From: Albidovulum sp.
Lineage (GTDB): Bacteria; Pseudomonadota; Alphaproteobacteria; Rhodobacterales; Rhodobacteraceae
Length of the DNA: 64,000 bases
Assembly: GCA_030837785.1 (NCBI GenBank)
Contig: JAUQYA010000019.1
Span: 1-64,000, forward strand
Direction of reading: 5' to 3'
In this document: positions 1 through 7,227 of the stretch, piece by piece
Numbering within the stretch: position 1 is the first letter of the stretch
Layout: the number at the start of each line of letters is the position of its first letter
Translations under genes and position numbers: made by a program
The notes under the pieces: generated by a model
What the model was told of the DNA's origin: nothing
Seen by the model: the letters and a program-made list of their open reading frames with translations, nothing else
The model's database searches: none

Positions 1-1
1 C

Positions 2-394
2 CAGACCGCCGAGTGGGGCTTTCCCACCTTCGACGGCTGGGTCGTGAACCGCGAGTTCGGCCAGGCCAACAAGGACAAGATCGTCACCTTCCTGAAGGCG
101 GTCGACAAGGCCAACGCGGCCTATCTGGCCGACCCCGCCGCCTGGACCGTCGAGAACGCCGAGGTGCAGGCGCTGGCCACCGCCACCGGTGCGGACCCGG
201 CGCAGGTGCCCGGCATCCTCGAAGGCTTCACCTTCCTGCCGCTTGCCACGCAGGTCGAGGCGACATGGCTCGGCGGCGCCGCCGAGAAGGTCAAGAGCAC
301 GGCCGAGTTCCTGAAGGCTGCGGGCCGCATCGACAGCGTCGCGGACGACTATTCCGGTTTCGTCAACGCCGAGTTCGCCGACGCGGCGAAGTAG
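2..394 (+). CDS. tauA: Taurine/sulfonate ABC transporter substrate-binding protein, C-terminal part
   Basis: Only the last 130 codons are present; the gene runs off the left edge. The tail matches TauA-type periplasmic binding proteins: an LEGFTFLP segment, a WLGG motif and a closing DYSGFVNAEF segment. The protein would capture a sulfonate in the periplasm and hand it to the permease and ATPase encoded directly downstream. An 11-bp hairpin follows the stop codon, as often seen after binding-protein genes made in excess of their partners. The ligand cannot be read from this fragment. The neighbouring hpsN suggests dihydroxypropanesulfonate or another C2-C3 sulfonate rather than only taurine. 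Confidence 0.8.
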   Translation, partial: QTAEWGFPTFDGWVVNREFGQANKDKIVTFLKAVDKANAAYLADPAAWTVENAEVQALATATGADPAQVPGILEGFTFLPLATQVEATWLGGAAEKVKSTAEFLKAAGRIDSVADDYSGFVNAEFADAAK

Positions 395-408
395 GCCGGC
401 CATGCGCC

Positions 409-433
409 CCGGACCCCGGAAACCGGGGTCCGG
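409..433 (+). promoter_or_regulatory. Intercistronic hairpin between tauA and tauB
   Basis: Perfect 11-bp inverted repeat (409-419 paired with 423-433) with an AAA loop, starting 15 nt after the tauA stop and ending 23 nt before tauB. There is no U-tract. Such hairpins commonly protect the 3' end of a binding-protein transcript or cause partial termination, giving more binding protein than permease. The structure is read directly; the function is inferred. Confidence 0.6.
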
Positions 434-456
434 ATCACCGACGAAGGGAAACGGGC

Positions 457-1245
457 ATGGGCCTGATCATCGACGATGCGTCGGTCGTGTATCCTGCCGC
501 CGACGGACGCCCGCCGGTCGAGGCGCTACGCAGGATCGACCTCGCCATCGAGAACGACGACTTCGTGGTCGCCCTCGGTGCCTCGGGCTGCGGGAAATCG
601 ACGCTTCTCAACCTGATCGCCGGCTTCCTGTCACCGACCTCGGGGCGGATCCTGCTTGATGGCCAGCCGGTGCAGGGGCCCGGTGCCGACCGTTCCGTGG
701 TGTTCCAGAAACATGCGCTGCTGCCCTGGCTCGACGTTCTCGACAACGTCGCCTTCGGGCTCAAGCTTCAGGGCGTGGGCGAAAGGCGGCGGCACGAGGT
801 TGCCGAGCGGTTCATCAGTCTTCTCGGCCTCGACGGGTTCCAGAAGTCGCCCGTCTACAAGCTTTCGGGCGGGATGCAGCAGCGCGTCGGCATCGCCCGC
901 GCGCTGACCTGCGATCCCAAGCTGCTGCTGATGGACGAGCCCCTCGGCGCCCTTGACGCGCTGACGCGCGAGAAGGCGCAGGAATTGATCCTCAACATCT
1001 GGGCCGAGACCCAAAAATCGGTCTTCTTCATCACCCATTCGGTCGAGGAGGCGCTGTTCATGGGCACCCGGCTCGTCGTCATGTCGCCGCGTCCGGGGCG
1101 CATCGCGCACCGCTTCGACCTGCCGTTCTCGCGCCGGTTCCTCGCCGGCGAGTCGGCGCGCCATGTCAAGGCCTCTCCCGAGTTCATCGACCTGCGCGAG
1201 AGGGTGCTTGGCATCATCTTCGCCGACGAGGAGGCGGTGGAATGA
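457..1245 (+). CDS. tauB: Taurine/sulfonate ABC transporter ATP-binding protein
   Basis: A 262-residue ABC ATPase of the nitrate/sulfonate/taurine class. Visible motifs are Walker A GASGCGKST at residues 41-49, the LSGGMQQRVGIARA signature near 136-149, and a Walker B ending LLLMDEPLGALD. The start chosen is the ATG with an AGGGAA ribosome site 8 nt upstream; a longer in-frame reading upstream would run through tauA in another frame. The stop overlaps the ATG of the permease gene (ATGA), so the two are translationally coupled. It powers sulfonate import from the cytoplasmic face. Confidence 0.88.
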   Translation: MGLIIDDASVVYPAADGRPPVEALRRIDLAIENDDFVVALGASGCGKSTLLNLIAGFLSPTSGRILLDGQPVQGPGADRSVVFQKHALLPWLDVLDNVAFGLKLQGVGERRRHEVAERFISLLGLDGFQKSPVYKLSGGMQQRVGIARALTCDPKLLLMDEPLGALDALTREKAQELILNIWAETQKSVFFITHSVEEALFMGTRLVVMSPRPGRIAHRFDLPFSRRFLAGESARHVKASPEFIDLRERVLGIIFADEEAVE

Positions 1246-2114
1246 CCGACCAGAGCCCTGACCGTGCCCCCAGGCGACCCGCCCGGTCGTTCTTCTTCCT
1301 GACCAAGGGCCGGGCCACCAAGCCCGGGGAAATCTACGGGGTGCCGGGGCAGGGCGACACGCTGTGGCTTTCGGTGGGTTCGATCGCCGTCCTGCTGTTC
1401 GTCTGGTGGCTGATCACCGCGATGGGATGGGTCAAGCCGCTCTTCGTGCCGTCCCCGGGCGCGATCGTGCAGAAATTCGCCGACATCTGGCAGAACGGCT
1501 TCACCAACACCTCGTTCCTGCAACACGTCTGGGTCTCGACCGCGCGGGTGTTCGGGGCCTTCGTCCTCGCCTGCATCATCGGCATACCGCTTGGCATCCT
1601 GATGGGGATGAGCCCCGTCGTCCGCGGCATCTTCGACCCGCCGATCGAATTCTACCGGCCGATCCCGCCCCTGGCCTATCTGCCGCTGATGATCATCTGG
1701 TTCGGCATCGGCGAGACCTCGAAGGTGCTGCTGATCTTCCTGTCGGTCTTCGCGCCGGTGGCTCTGGGCGCCCGCGCCGGCGTGCGCTCGGCGGCGATCG
1801 AGCAGATCCACGCGGCCTATTCGTTCGGCGCCACGCGCTGGCAGGTGATGCGGCACGTGATCCTGCCGGCGGCGTTGCCGGAGATCCTCACCGCGATGCG
1901 CATCGGCATCGGCTTCGGCTGGACCACGCTGGTCGCCGCCGAGATGGTCGCGGCGACCTCGGGGCTGGGCTACATGGTCCTGTCGGCCAGCCAGTTCCTG
2001 CAGACCTCGACCGTGATCATGGGAATCATCGTGATCGCCGCCATTGCCTATGCGTTCGACCTGCTGATGCGCTGGGTCGAAGCCAGGCTGGTGCCCTGGA
2101 AGGGCAGGATGTGA
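1242..2114 (+). CDS. tauC: Taurine/sulfonate ABC transporter permease
   Basis: A 290-residue inner-membrane permease of the SsuC/TauC group. A hydrophilic N-terminal stretch of about 40 residues is followed by several hydrophobic segments. The usual cytoplasmic coupling motif is visible as IHAAYSFGATRWQVMRHVIL then PAALPEI (about residues 187-213), followed by GFGWTTLVAAEM, which is characteristic of this subfamily. It overlaps tauB by four bases and is followed after 8 nt by hpsN, so all four genes look like one transcription unit. The exact sulfonate is not determined by the sequence. Confidence 0.88.
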   Translation: MTDQSPDRAPRRPARSFFFLTKGRATKPGEIYGVPGQGDTLWLSVGSIAVLLFVWWLITAMGWVKPLFVPSPGAIVQKFADIWQNGFTNTSFLQHVWVSTARVFGAFVLACIIGIPLGILMGMSPVVRGIFDPPIEFYRPIPPLAYLPLMIIWFGIGETSKVLLIFLSVFAPVALGARAGVRSAAIEQIHAAYSFGATRWQVMRHVILPAALPEILTAMRIGIGFGWTTLVAAEMVAATSGLGYMVLSASQFLQTSTVIMGIIVIAAIAYAFDLLMRWVEARLVPWKGRM

Positions 2115-2122
2115 GACCGGAC

Positions 2123-3439
2123 ATGGCTGTGAGCTATCTCAAGAAGGCGGTCCGCACCCGGCAAGCCGACGATCAGGACGTGCAGGGCGTCGTGGGCGCG
2201 ATGCTCGCCGAAATCCGCGCCTCGGGCGAGGCGGCGGTGCGGCGCTACAGCCGCGAGCTTGACAAGTGGGACGGCGACATCGTCGTGCCGCGCGCCGCGA
2301 TCGACGCGGCCATCGCGCGGATCCCGGAAAAGCTCAAGGACGACATCCGCTTCGCCCACGGCAACATCCGCCGCTTCGCCGAGGCGCAGCGCGCCACGAT
2401 CATCGACTGCAACATCGAGGTGCTTCCGGGGCTGACCGCCGGACAGCGGCAGATCCCGGTCTCGGCCGCGGGCTGCTACGTCCCCGGCGGGCGCTACAGC
2501 CACATCGCGAGCGCGATCATGACGATCACCACCGCCAAGGTGGCCGGCGTGCCGAACATCGTCGCCTGCTCGCCGCCGCGGCCGGGCCTGGGAATACCCG
2601 ACGCGATCCTCTTCGCGATGGATCTCTGCGGGGCGGACGCGATCCTCGCGCTTGGCGGGGTGCAGGCAGTGGCGGCGATGGCCAACGGGCTCTTCGGACT
2701 TCCCGGGGCCGACATCCTCGTCGGGCCGGGCAACCAGTTCGTCGCCGAGGCGAAGCGCGTCCTCTACGGGCCGGTCGGCATCGACATGGTCGCGGGCCCC
2801 ACCGACCTGATGGTCATCGCCGACGCCACCGCCGACCCCGAGCTGGTGGCCTGGGATCTGGTCGGGCAGGCCGAGCACGGCCACAATTCCCCGGTCTGGC
2901 TGGTGACCTCGGACCGCAGCCTTGCCGAGACGGTTCTTGCCCGGGTGCCGGCGATCATCGGCGAGCTGCCCGAGGCGAACGCGACCAGCGCGCGGTCGGC
3001 ATGGGACGACCTCGCCGAGGTGATGCTGTGCGACAGCGCCGAGGAGATGGCGCGCGTCGCCGACGACTATGCGCCCGAACACCTGCATGTGCAGGCCGCC
3101 GACCTCGACTGGTGGCTGCGCCGGCTCAGGGCCTACGGGTCGCTCTTCCTCGGCGAGGAGACGACGGTGGCCTATGGCGACAAGTGCTCGGGGCCCAACC
3201 ACGTCCTGCCGACCTCGGGGGCGGGGCGCTATACCGGCGGGCTGTCGGTCCACAAGTTCATGAAGACCGTCACCTGGCAGCGCGCGACGCGCTCGGCCTC
3301 GCGCGTGCTCGGGATCGCCACGGCGCGCATCTCGCGGCTGGAGGGGATGGAAGGCCACGCCCGCACCGCCGATGTCCGGCTGGCCAAGTTCTTCCCCGAC
3401 GAGGTGTTCGACCTCAGCCCCACCGACGGCGCGGCCTGA
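2123..3439 (+). CDS. hpsN: Sulfopropanediol 3-dehydrogenase (HisD-family)
   Basis: A 438-residue histidinol-dehydrogenase-family protein. The zinc and catalytic residues of HisD are kept: QAEHGH with Q249 and H252, the E319-H320 pair in APEHLH, the aspartate in YGDKCSGPNH, and a C-terminal EGMEGH histidine. The N-terminus (SYLKKA) and the QAEHGHNSP variant are typical of HpsN rather than biosynthetic HisD. HpsN uses NAD+ to oxidise (R)-2,3-dihydroxypropane-1-sulfonate to sulfolactate. The position right behind a taurine-type importer, with no his genes nearby, supports a role in sulfonate degradation. Which sulfonate is used, and the downstream sulfolactate lyase, are not shown in this window. 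Confidence 0.78.
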   Translation: MAVSYLKKAVRTRQADDQDVQGVVGAMLAEIRASGEAAVRRYSRELDKWDGDIVVPRAAIDAAIARIPEKLKDDIRFAHGNIRRFAEAQRATIIDCNIEVLPGLTAGQRQIPVSAAGCYVPGGRYSHIASAIMTITTAKVAGVPNIVACSPPRPGLGIPDAILFAMDLCGADAILALGGVQAVAAMANGLFGLPGADILVGPGNQFVAEAKRVLYGPVGIDMVAGPTDLMVIADATADPELVAWDLVGQAEHGHNSPVWLVTSDRSLAETVLARVPAIIGELPEANATSARSAWDDLAEVMLCDSAEEMARVADDYAPEHLHVQAADLDWWLRRLRAYGSLFLGEETTVAYGDKCSGPNHVLPTSGAGRYTGGLSVHKFMKTVTWQRATRSASRVLGIATARISRLEGMEGHARTADVRLAKFFPDEVFDLSPTDGAA

Positions 3440-3480
3440 GCCGGCGTCGCCCCGGTCCCCGCCGCCCCGGTCTCCCCGCC

Positions 3481-3517
3481 CTGGCCGGACCCCCTGGCCG
3501 GACCCCCTGGCCGGACG
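3481..3517. repeat. Tandem repeat, 13-bp unit, 2.8 copies
   Basis: The unit CTGGCCGGACCCC occurs at 3481-3493 and 3494-3506, with an 11-nt partial third copy. It lies in the 175-nt gap between hpsN and the next operon. The unit carries a self-complementary CCGG core. No function is evident. Confidence 0.6.
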
Positions 3518-3573
3518 CCTGCGGGGGCTGCAACGGGGCGCCGGTTTCGGTTGCGATCTGGCGGCGCGGTGTT

Positions 3574-3586
3574 ACTATACTATAGT
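3574..3586. promoter_or_regulatory. AT-rich palindrome, probable operator/promoter of the downstream operon
   Basis: ACTATACTATAGT is a perfect dyad (ACTATA-C-TATAGT) in an otherwise very GC-rich intergenic region, 28 nt upstream of the flavoprotein start codon. TATACT and TATAGT also resemble -10 hexamers. A repressor binding here would block transcription of the whole 3.6-15.2 kb cluster; the TetR gene at its end is an obvious but unproven candidate. Confidence 0.45.
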
Positions 3587-3614
3587 TCAGCAAGGAATCG
3601 CCCCGGGAGGCGCC

Positions 3615-5690
3615 ATGCCCCGCGACCCGCGCTTCGACCTTCTCTTCGAGCCGGTCAGGATCGGGCCGAAGACGGCGCGGAACCGCTTCTTCCAGGTGCC
3701 CCATGCCTCGGGCATGACCAATGCCGCGCCCCATGTGCGCGCCGCCTTCCGCGCGACCAAGGCCGAGGGCGGCTGGGCGGTGGTCTCGACCGGCGCCTGT
3801 TCGGTGCACCCGTCGTCGGACGACAGCCCTTTTCCCTGCGCGACGCTCTGGGACGAGGCGGACCTGCGCGCGCATGCGGTGATGACCGAGGCGGTGCATG
3901 CCGAGGGCGCGCTGGCCGCGGTCGAGCTGTGGCATGGCGGGGCGGCGGCGGTGAACCGCACCACGCGCCATCCGCCGCTGTCGCCCTCGGGCGTGCCGTG
4001 GATGGCCACGCATGTGGGCTTCATGTCCTCGGCGCGGCCGAAGGTGATGGACGCGGCCGACATCCGCAACCTGATCCGCTGGCACGCCGAGGCTGCGGTG
4101 CGGGCCGAGCGGGCCGGCTTCGACATCCTCTATGTCTATGCCGGGATGGGCTATCTGCCCTACCAGTTCCTGATGTCCGACTACAACCACCGCACCGACG
4201 CCTACGGCGGGCCGCTGCGCAACCGCGTGCGGCTGGTCGCGGAGTTGATCGACGCGGTGCGCGAGGCGACGCACGGGCGCGCGGCGGTGGCGCTGAGGAT
4301 CTCGCTCCAGGAACTGCGCGCCCGACCGTCGGAGGCCGCGCCTTCGGAGGCGCACGAGGTGATCGGATACCTGAAGGACGCGCCCGATCTCTTTGATGTA
4401 AAAATGGATTATTCCGCGACGGACTGCGCCGCCAGCCGCTACACGCCCGAAGGCAGCCACGAGCCGGTGGTGGATTTCGTCAAGACCCTGACCGACCGGC
4501 CGGTGGTGGGTGTCGGCCGCTTCACCTCGCCCGACACGATGGTCTCGATGATCCGGCGCGGGGTGCTCGATTTCATCGGCGGCGCGCGGCCCTCGATCGC
4601 CGATCCGTTCCTGCCGCGGAAGATCGAGGAGGGGCGCGTCGAGGACATCCGCGAATGCATCGGCTGCAACCTGTGCATCTCGAGCTGGCACGACGGCACC
4701 TGGGTGCGCTGCACCCAGAACCCCACGGCGGGCGAGGACTGGCGGCGCGGCTGGCATCCCGAGCGGGTCGCCCGCGACGGCCGGGGGCGGGTTCTGGTGG
4801 TGGGGGGCGGCCCGGCGGGGCTCGAGGCGGCGCTGACGCTCGGCCGGCGCGGCTTCGAGGTGGCGCTTGCCGACCGCGCGCGGGCGTTCGGCGGCAGGCT
4901 GGCGTGGGAATCCTCGCTGCCGGGGCTGAACCAGTGGCACCGGGTGGTGGACTACCGGCTGGGGCAGCTTGCGAGGATGCCGAATGTCGCGCTCTACCCC
5001 GAAAGCGACCTTGGCCCCGGGGACGTGGCGGAGTTCGGCGCCGATCACGTGGTGATCGCCACCGGGGCGCGCTGGCTCGCCCGGCTTTGCGGCGCCAACG
5101 AACTGCCGGCGGGGCCGGTGGAGGCGCCGCGCGTCTACACCCCCGACGATCTGGCGGCGGGCGCGCTGCCCGAAGGGCCGGTCGCCGTCTTCGACTATGA
5201 CAACTACTACCTCGGCTCGGCGATCGCCGAACATCTGGCCGGGCGGGGCAGGGCGGTGAGCTACATCACCACCGCGGGGGCGGCCGCCGCCTGGGGCTTC
5301 ATGACCAACGAGCAGCCGCTGGTGCACCAGTCCTTCGCGCGCCGCGGCATCGCGCTTCGCACCCTTCAACTGGTCACAGGCTTCGACGGCGAGACCCTGC
5401 GCCTGGCCCAGATCTTCAGCGGCGAGGAAAGCCGGATCGCCGCCCGCTCGCTGGTCATCGTCGGCTACCGTGCGCCGGAGAGCGCGCTTCACGACGCGCT
5501 TGCGCGCTCGGCGCGCCCCGGCAGCCTTCATCTGACCGGCGATGCCCGTGCCCCCGGCGCCGTGGTTCACGCCGTCTACCAGGGCCACCGGACGGCCCGC
5601 GAGCTTGGCCTGGCCGAGGCGGAGATCGTCCTGCGCCGCGACGCGCCCTTCGCGCCGCGCGACCTGCCGTTGCCGGAGGTTGCCGAATGA
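3615..5690 (+). CDS. Trimethylamine/dimethylamine-dehydrogenase-like iron-sulfur flavoprotein
   Basis: A 691-residue protein with the full trimethylamine dehydrogenase (TMADH) layout: an old-yellow-enzyme FMN barrel (about 1-340), a 4Fe-4S site with C348, C351, C354 and C366, then a nucleotide-binding region starting VLVVGGGPAGLEAA. Two active-site positions differ from TMADH. The cysteine that binds FMN covalently (QVPHC, Cys30) is alanine here (QVPHA, A31). The histidine of the YGAH motif is replaced, the local sequence being YVYAGMGYLP. The enzyme therefore probably binds FMN non-covalently and oxidises a different N-methyl compound. The start follows a GGGAGG ribosome site, and the stop overlaps the MttB-family start (ATGA). 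The substrate is unknown. Confidence 0.8.
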   Translation: MPRDPRFDLLFEPVRIGPKTARNRFFQVPHASGMTNAAPHVRAAFRATKAEGGWAVVSTGACSVHPSSDDSPFPCATLWDEADLRAHAVMTEAVHAEGALAAVELWHGGAAAVNRTTRHPPLSPSGVPWMATHVGFMSSARPKVMDAADIRNLIRWHAEAAVRAERAGFDILYVYAGMGYLPYQFLMSDYNHRTDAYGGPLRNRVRLVAELIDAVREATHGRAAVALRISLQELRARPSEAAPSEAHEVIGYLKDAPDLFDVKMDYSATDCAASRYTPEGSHEPVVDFVKTLTDRPVVGVGRFTSPDTMVSMIRRGVLDFIGGARPSIADPFLPRKIEEGRVEDIRECIGCNLCISSWHDGTWVRCTQNPTAGEDWRRGWHPERVARDGRGRVLVVGGGPAGLEAALTLGRRGFEVALADRARAFGGRLAWESSLPGLNQWHRVVDYRLGQLARMPNVALYPESDLGPGDVAEFGADHVVIATGARWLARLCGANELPAGPVEAPRVYTPDDLAAGALPEGPVAVFDYDNYYLGSAIAEHLAGRGRAVSYITTAGAAAAWGFMTNEQPLVHQSFARRGIALRTLQLVTGFDGETLRLAQIFSGEESRIAARSLVIVGYRAPESALHDALARSARPGSLHLTGDARAPGAVVHAVYQGHRTARELGLAEAEIVLRRDAPFAPRDLPLPEVAE

Positions 5691-7210
5691 CCGGCCGCGC
5701 GGCACGCAGGCGCCCCCATGCCCGTGCCGCGTCCGGGGTGCCGCAGCGCCCCTTCGGCCAGGTCGAGCGCCGCACCGACCCCCTGCGGGTGCTCTCGGAC
5801 GACCAGGTGGCGGCGATCCACGAGGCGGCGCTGACGGTGCTGTCGGATCAGGGGATGCGGGTTCTTCATCCGCCGGCGCGGGGGCTCTTCGCCGCTGCCG
5901 GCGCGCGGGTGGAGGCCGAGACCGTCCGGCTCGACCCGGCGATGGTGGCGGAACGCCTGGCCACGGTGCCCGCCGCCTTCACGCTGCGCGCCCGCAATCC
6001 CGCGCGCGACCTGCGCCTTGGCGGCGGCAGCTGCGTCTATGCCTCGGTCGGCGGGCCGGCCTATGTGATGGACAACGACCGCGGCCGCCGCGACGGCAGC
6101 TTCGCCGAGATGTGCGATTTCCTGCGGCTGGTGCAGGCGCTGAACGTGATCCACCAGGAAGGCGGCGGACCGTTCGAGCCGATGGACCTGCCCGCCCAGA
6201 CCCGCCACCTCGACATCTATCACGCCCAGATCCGCCACCTCGACAAGAACTGGCAGACCCAGACGCTGGGCCGGGCGCGGACGATGGACGGGATCGAGAT
6301 GGCGGCGATCCTGTTCGGGACGACGCCGGAGGGCCTTGCCCGGCGCCCCGTCCTGCTGGGGATCATCAACACCAATTCGCCCCTGCAACTCGACATCCCG
6401 ATGGCCGAGGGGCTGATCGCGCTGGCCGAACACGGCCAGGTCAATGTCATCACCCCCTTCACGCTGGCCGGGGCGATGGCGCCGGTGACGCTCGCGGGCG
6501 CGCTCGTGCTTCAGCACGCCGAGGCGCTGGCGGGGATCGTGCTGACCCAGATCGTCCGCCCCGGCGTGCCGGTGATGTATGGCGGCTTCACCTCGAACGT
6601 CGACATGCGCTCGGGCGCGCCGGCGTTCGGCACGCCGGAATATGCCAAGGCGGCGCAGGCGTCGGGCCAGTTGGCCCGCCACGTCGGCGTGCCGTTCCGG
6701 TCCTCGAACGTCACCGCCGCCAACGAGGTCGACGCCCAGGCGGCCTATGAATCGCAGATGGCGCTCTGGGGGGCGCTGACCGGCGGGGCGCATCTGCTGG
6801 AACATGCCGCCGGCTGGCTGCACGGCGGGCTGACGGCGAGTTTCGAGAAGCTGATCCTCGATGCCGAGATGCTGCAGATGATGGATGCCTGGATGGAGCC
6901 CATCGCCACGACGCCCGCCGATCTCGCGTTCGAGGCGATCCGCGAGGCGGGGGCGGGGGGGCATTACTTCGGCACCCGGCACACGATGGAGCGCTACGGC
7001 ACCGCGTTCCACGCGCCGATGCTGTCCAACTGGGACAATCATCCGCAATGGCTTTCCCGCGGCGGAGTCGATGCGCGGGCGCGGGCGAATGCGGTCTGGA
7101 AGGATCTTCTGGCCGCGGCGGAGGACCCGCCGCTCGACCCCGCCATCGACGAGGCGCTCTCGGCCTACGTCGCGCGGCGGAAGGCCGAGGGCGGGGCACC
7201 GATGAACTGA
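5687..7210 (+). CDS. MttB-family (trimethylamine/quaternary amine) methyltransferase, non-pyrrolysine
   Basis: A 507-residue member of the MttB superfamily. There is no internal amber codon, so it belongs to the non-pyrrolysine branch that includes glycine betaine, proline betaine and carnitine demethylases. Those enzymes normally pass a methyl group from a quaternary amine to a corrinoid protein. No corrinoid-binding protein or corrinoid activase is encoded in this window, so the acceptor is unclear. The gene overlaps the flavoprotein gene by four bases. The N-terminus is rich in arginine and alanine; the body contains a long (beta/alpha)-type region with a conserved-looking GGFTSNVDMRSGAP segment near 302-315. 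The substrate is inferred only by family. Confidence 0.75.
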   Translation: MTGRAARRRPHARAASGVPQRPFGQVERRTDPLRVLSDDQVAAIHEAALTVLSDQGMRVLHPPARGLFAAAGARVEAETVRLDPAMVAERLATVPAAFTLRARNPARDLRLGGGSCVYASVGGPAYVMDNDRGRRDGSFAEMCDFLRLVQALNVIHQEGGGPFEPMDLPAQTRHLDIYHAQIRHLDKNWQTQTLGRARTMDGIEMAAILFGTTPEGLARRPVLLGIINTNSPLQLDIPMAEGLIALAEHGQVNVITPFTLAGAMAPVTLAGALVLQHAEALAGIVLTQIVRPGVPVMYGGFTSNVDMRSGAPAFGTPEYAKAAQASGQLARHVGVPFRSSNVTAANEVDAQAAYESQMALWGALTGGAHLLEHAAGWLHGGLTASFEKLILDAEMLQMMDAWMEPIATTPADLAFEAIREAGAGGHYFGTRHTMERYGTAFHAPMLSNWDNHPQWLSRGGVDARARANAVWKDLLAAAEDPPLDPAIDEALSAYVARRKAEGGAPMN

Positions 7211-7227
7211 AGGCACGGAGGGGAAGG

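Noticed and set aside
2123..3439. Histidinol dehydrogenase of histidine biosynthesis
   Set aside because: N-terminal sequence, the HNSP variant and the sulfonate transporter context fit HpsN better; no his gene is near.
3481..3517. CRISPR-like array
   Set aside because: Units are directly adjacent with no spacers. The same holds for the tandem repeats at 15611, 34315 and 62731.
5687..7210. Pyrrolysine-containing trimethylamine methyltransferase MttB
   Set aside because: The frame is open without an internal amber codon, and no pyl genes are present.
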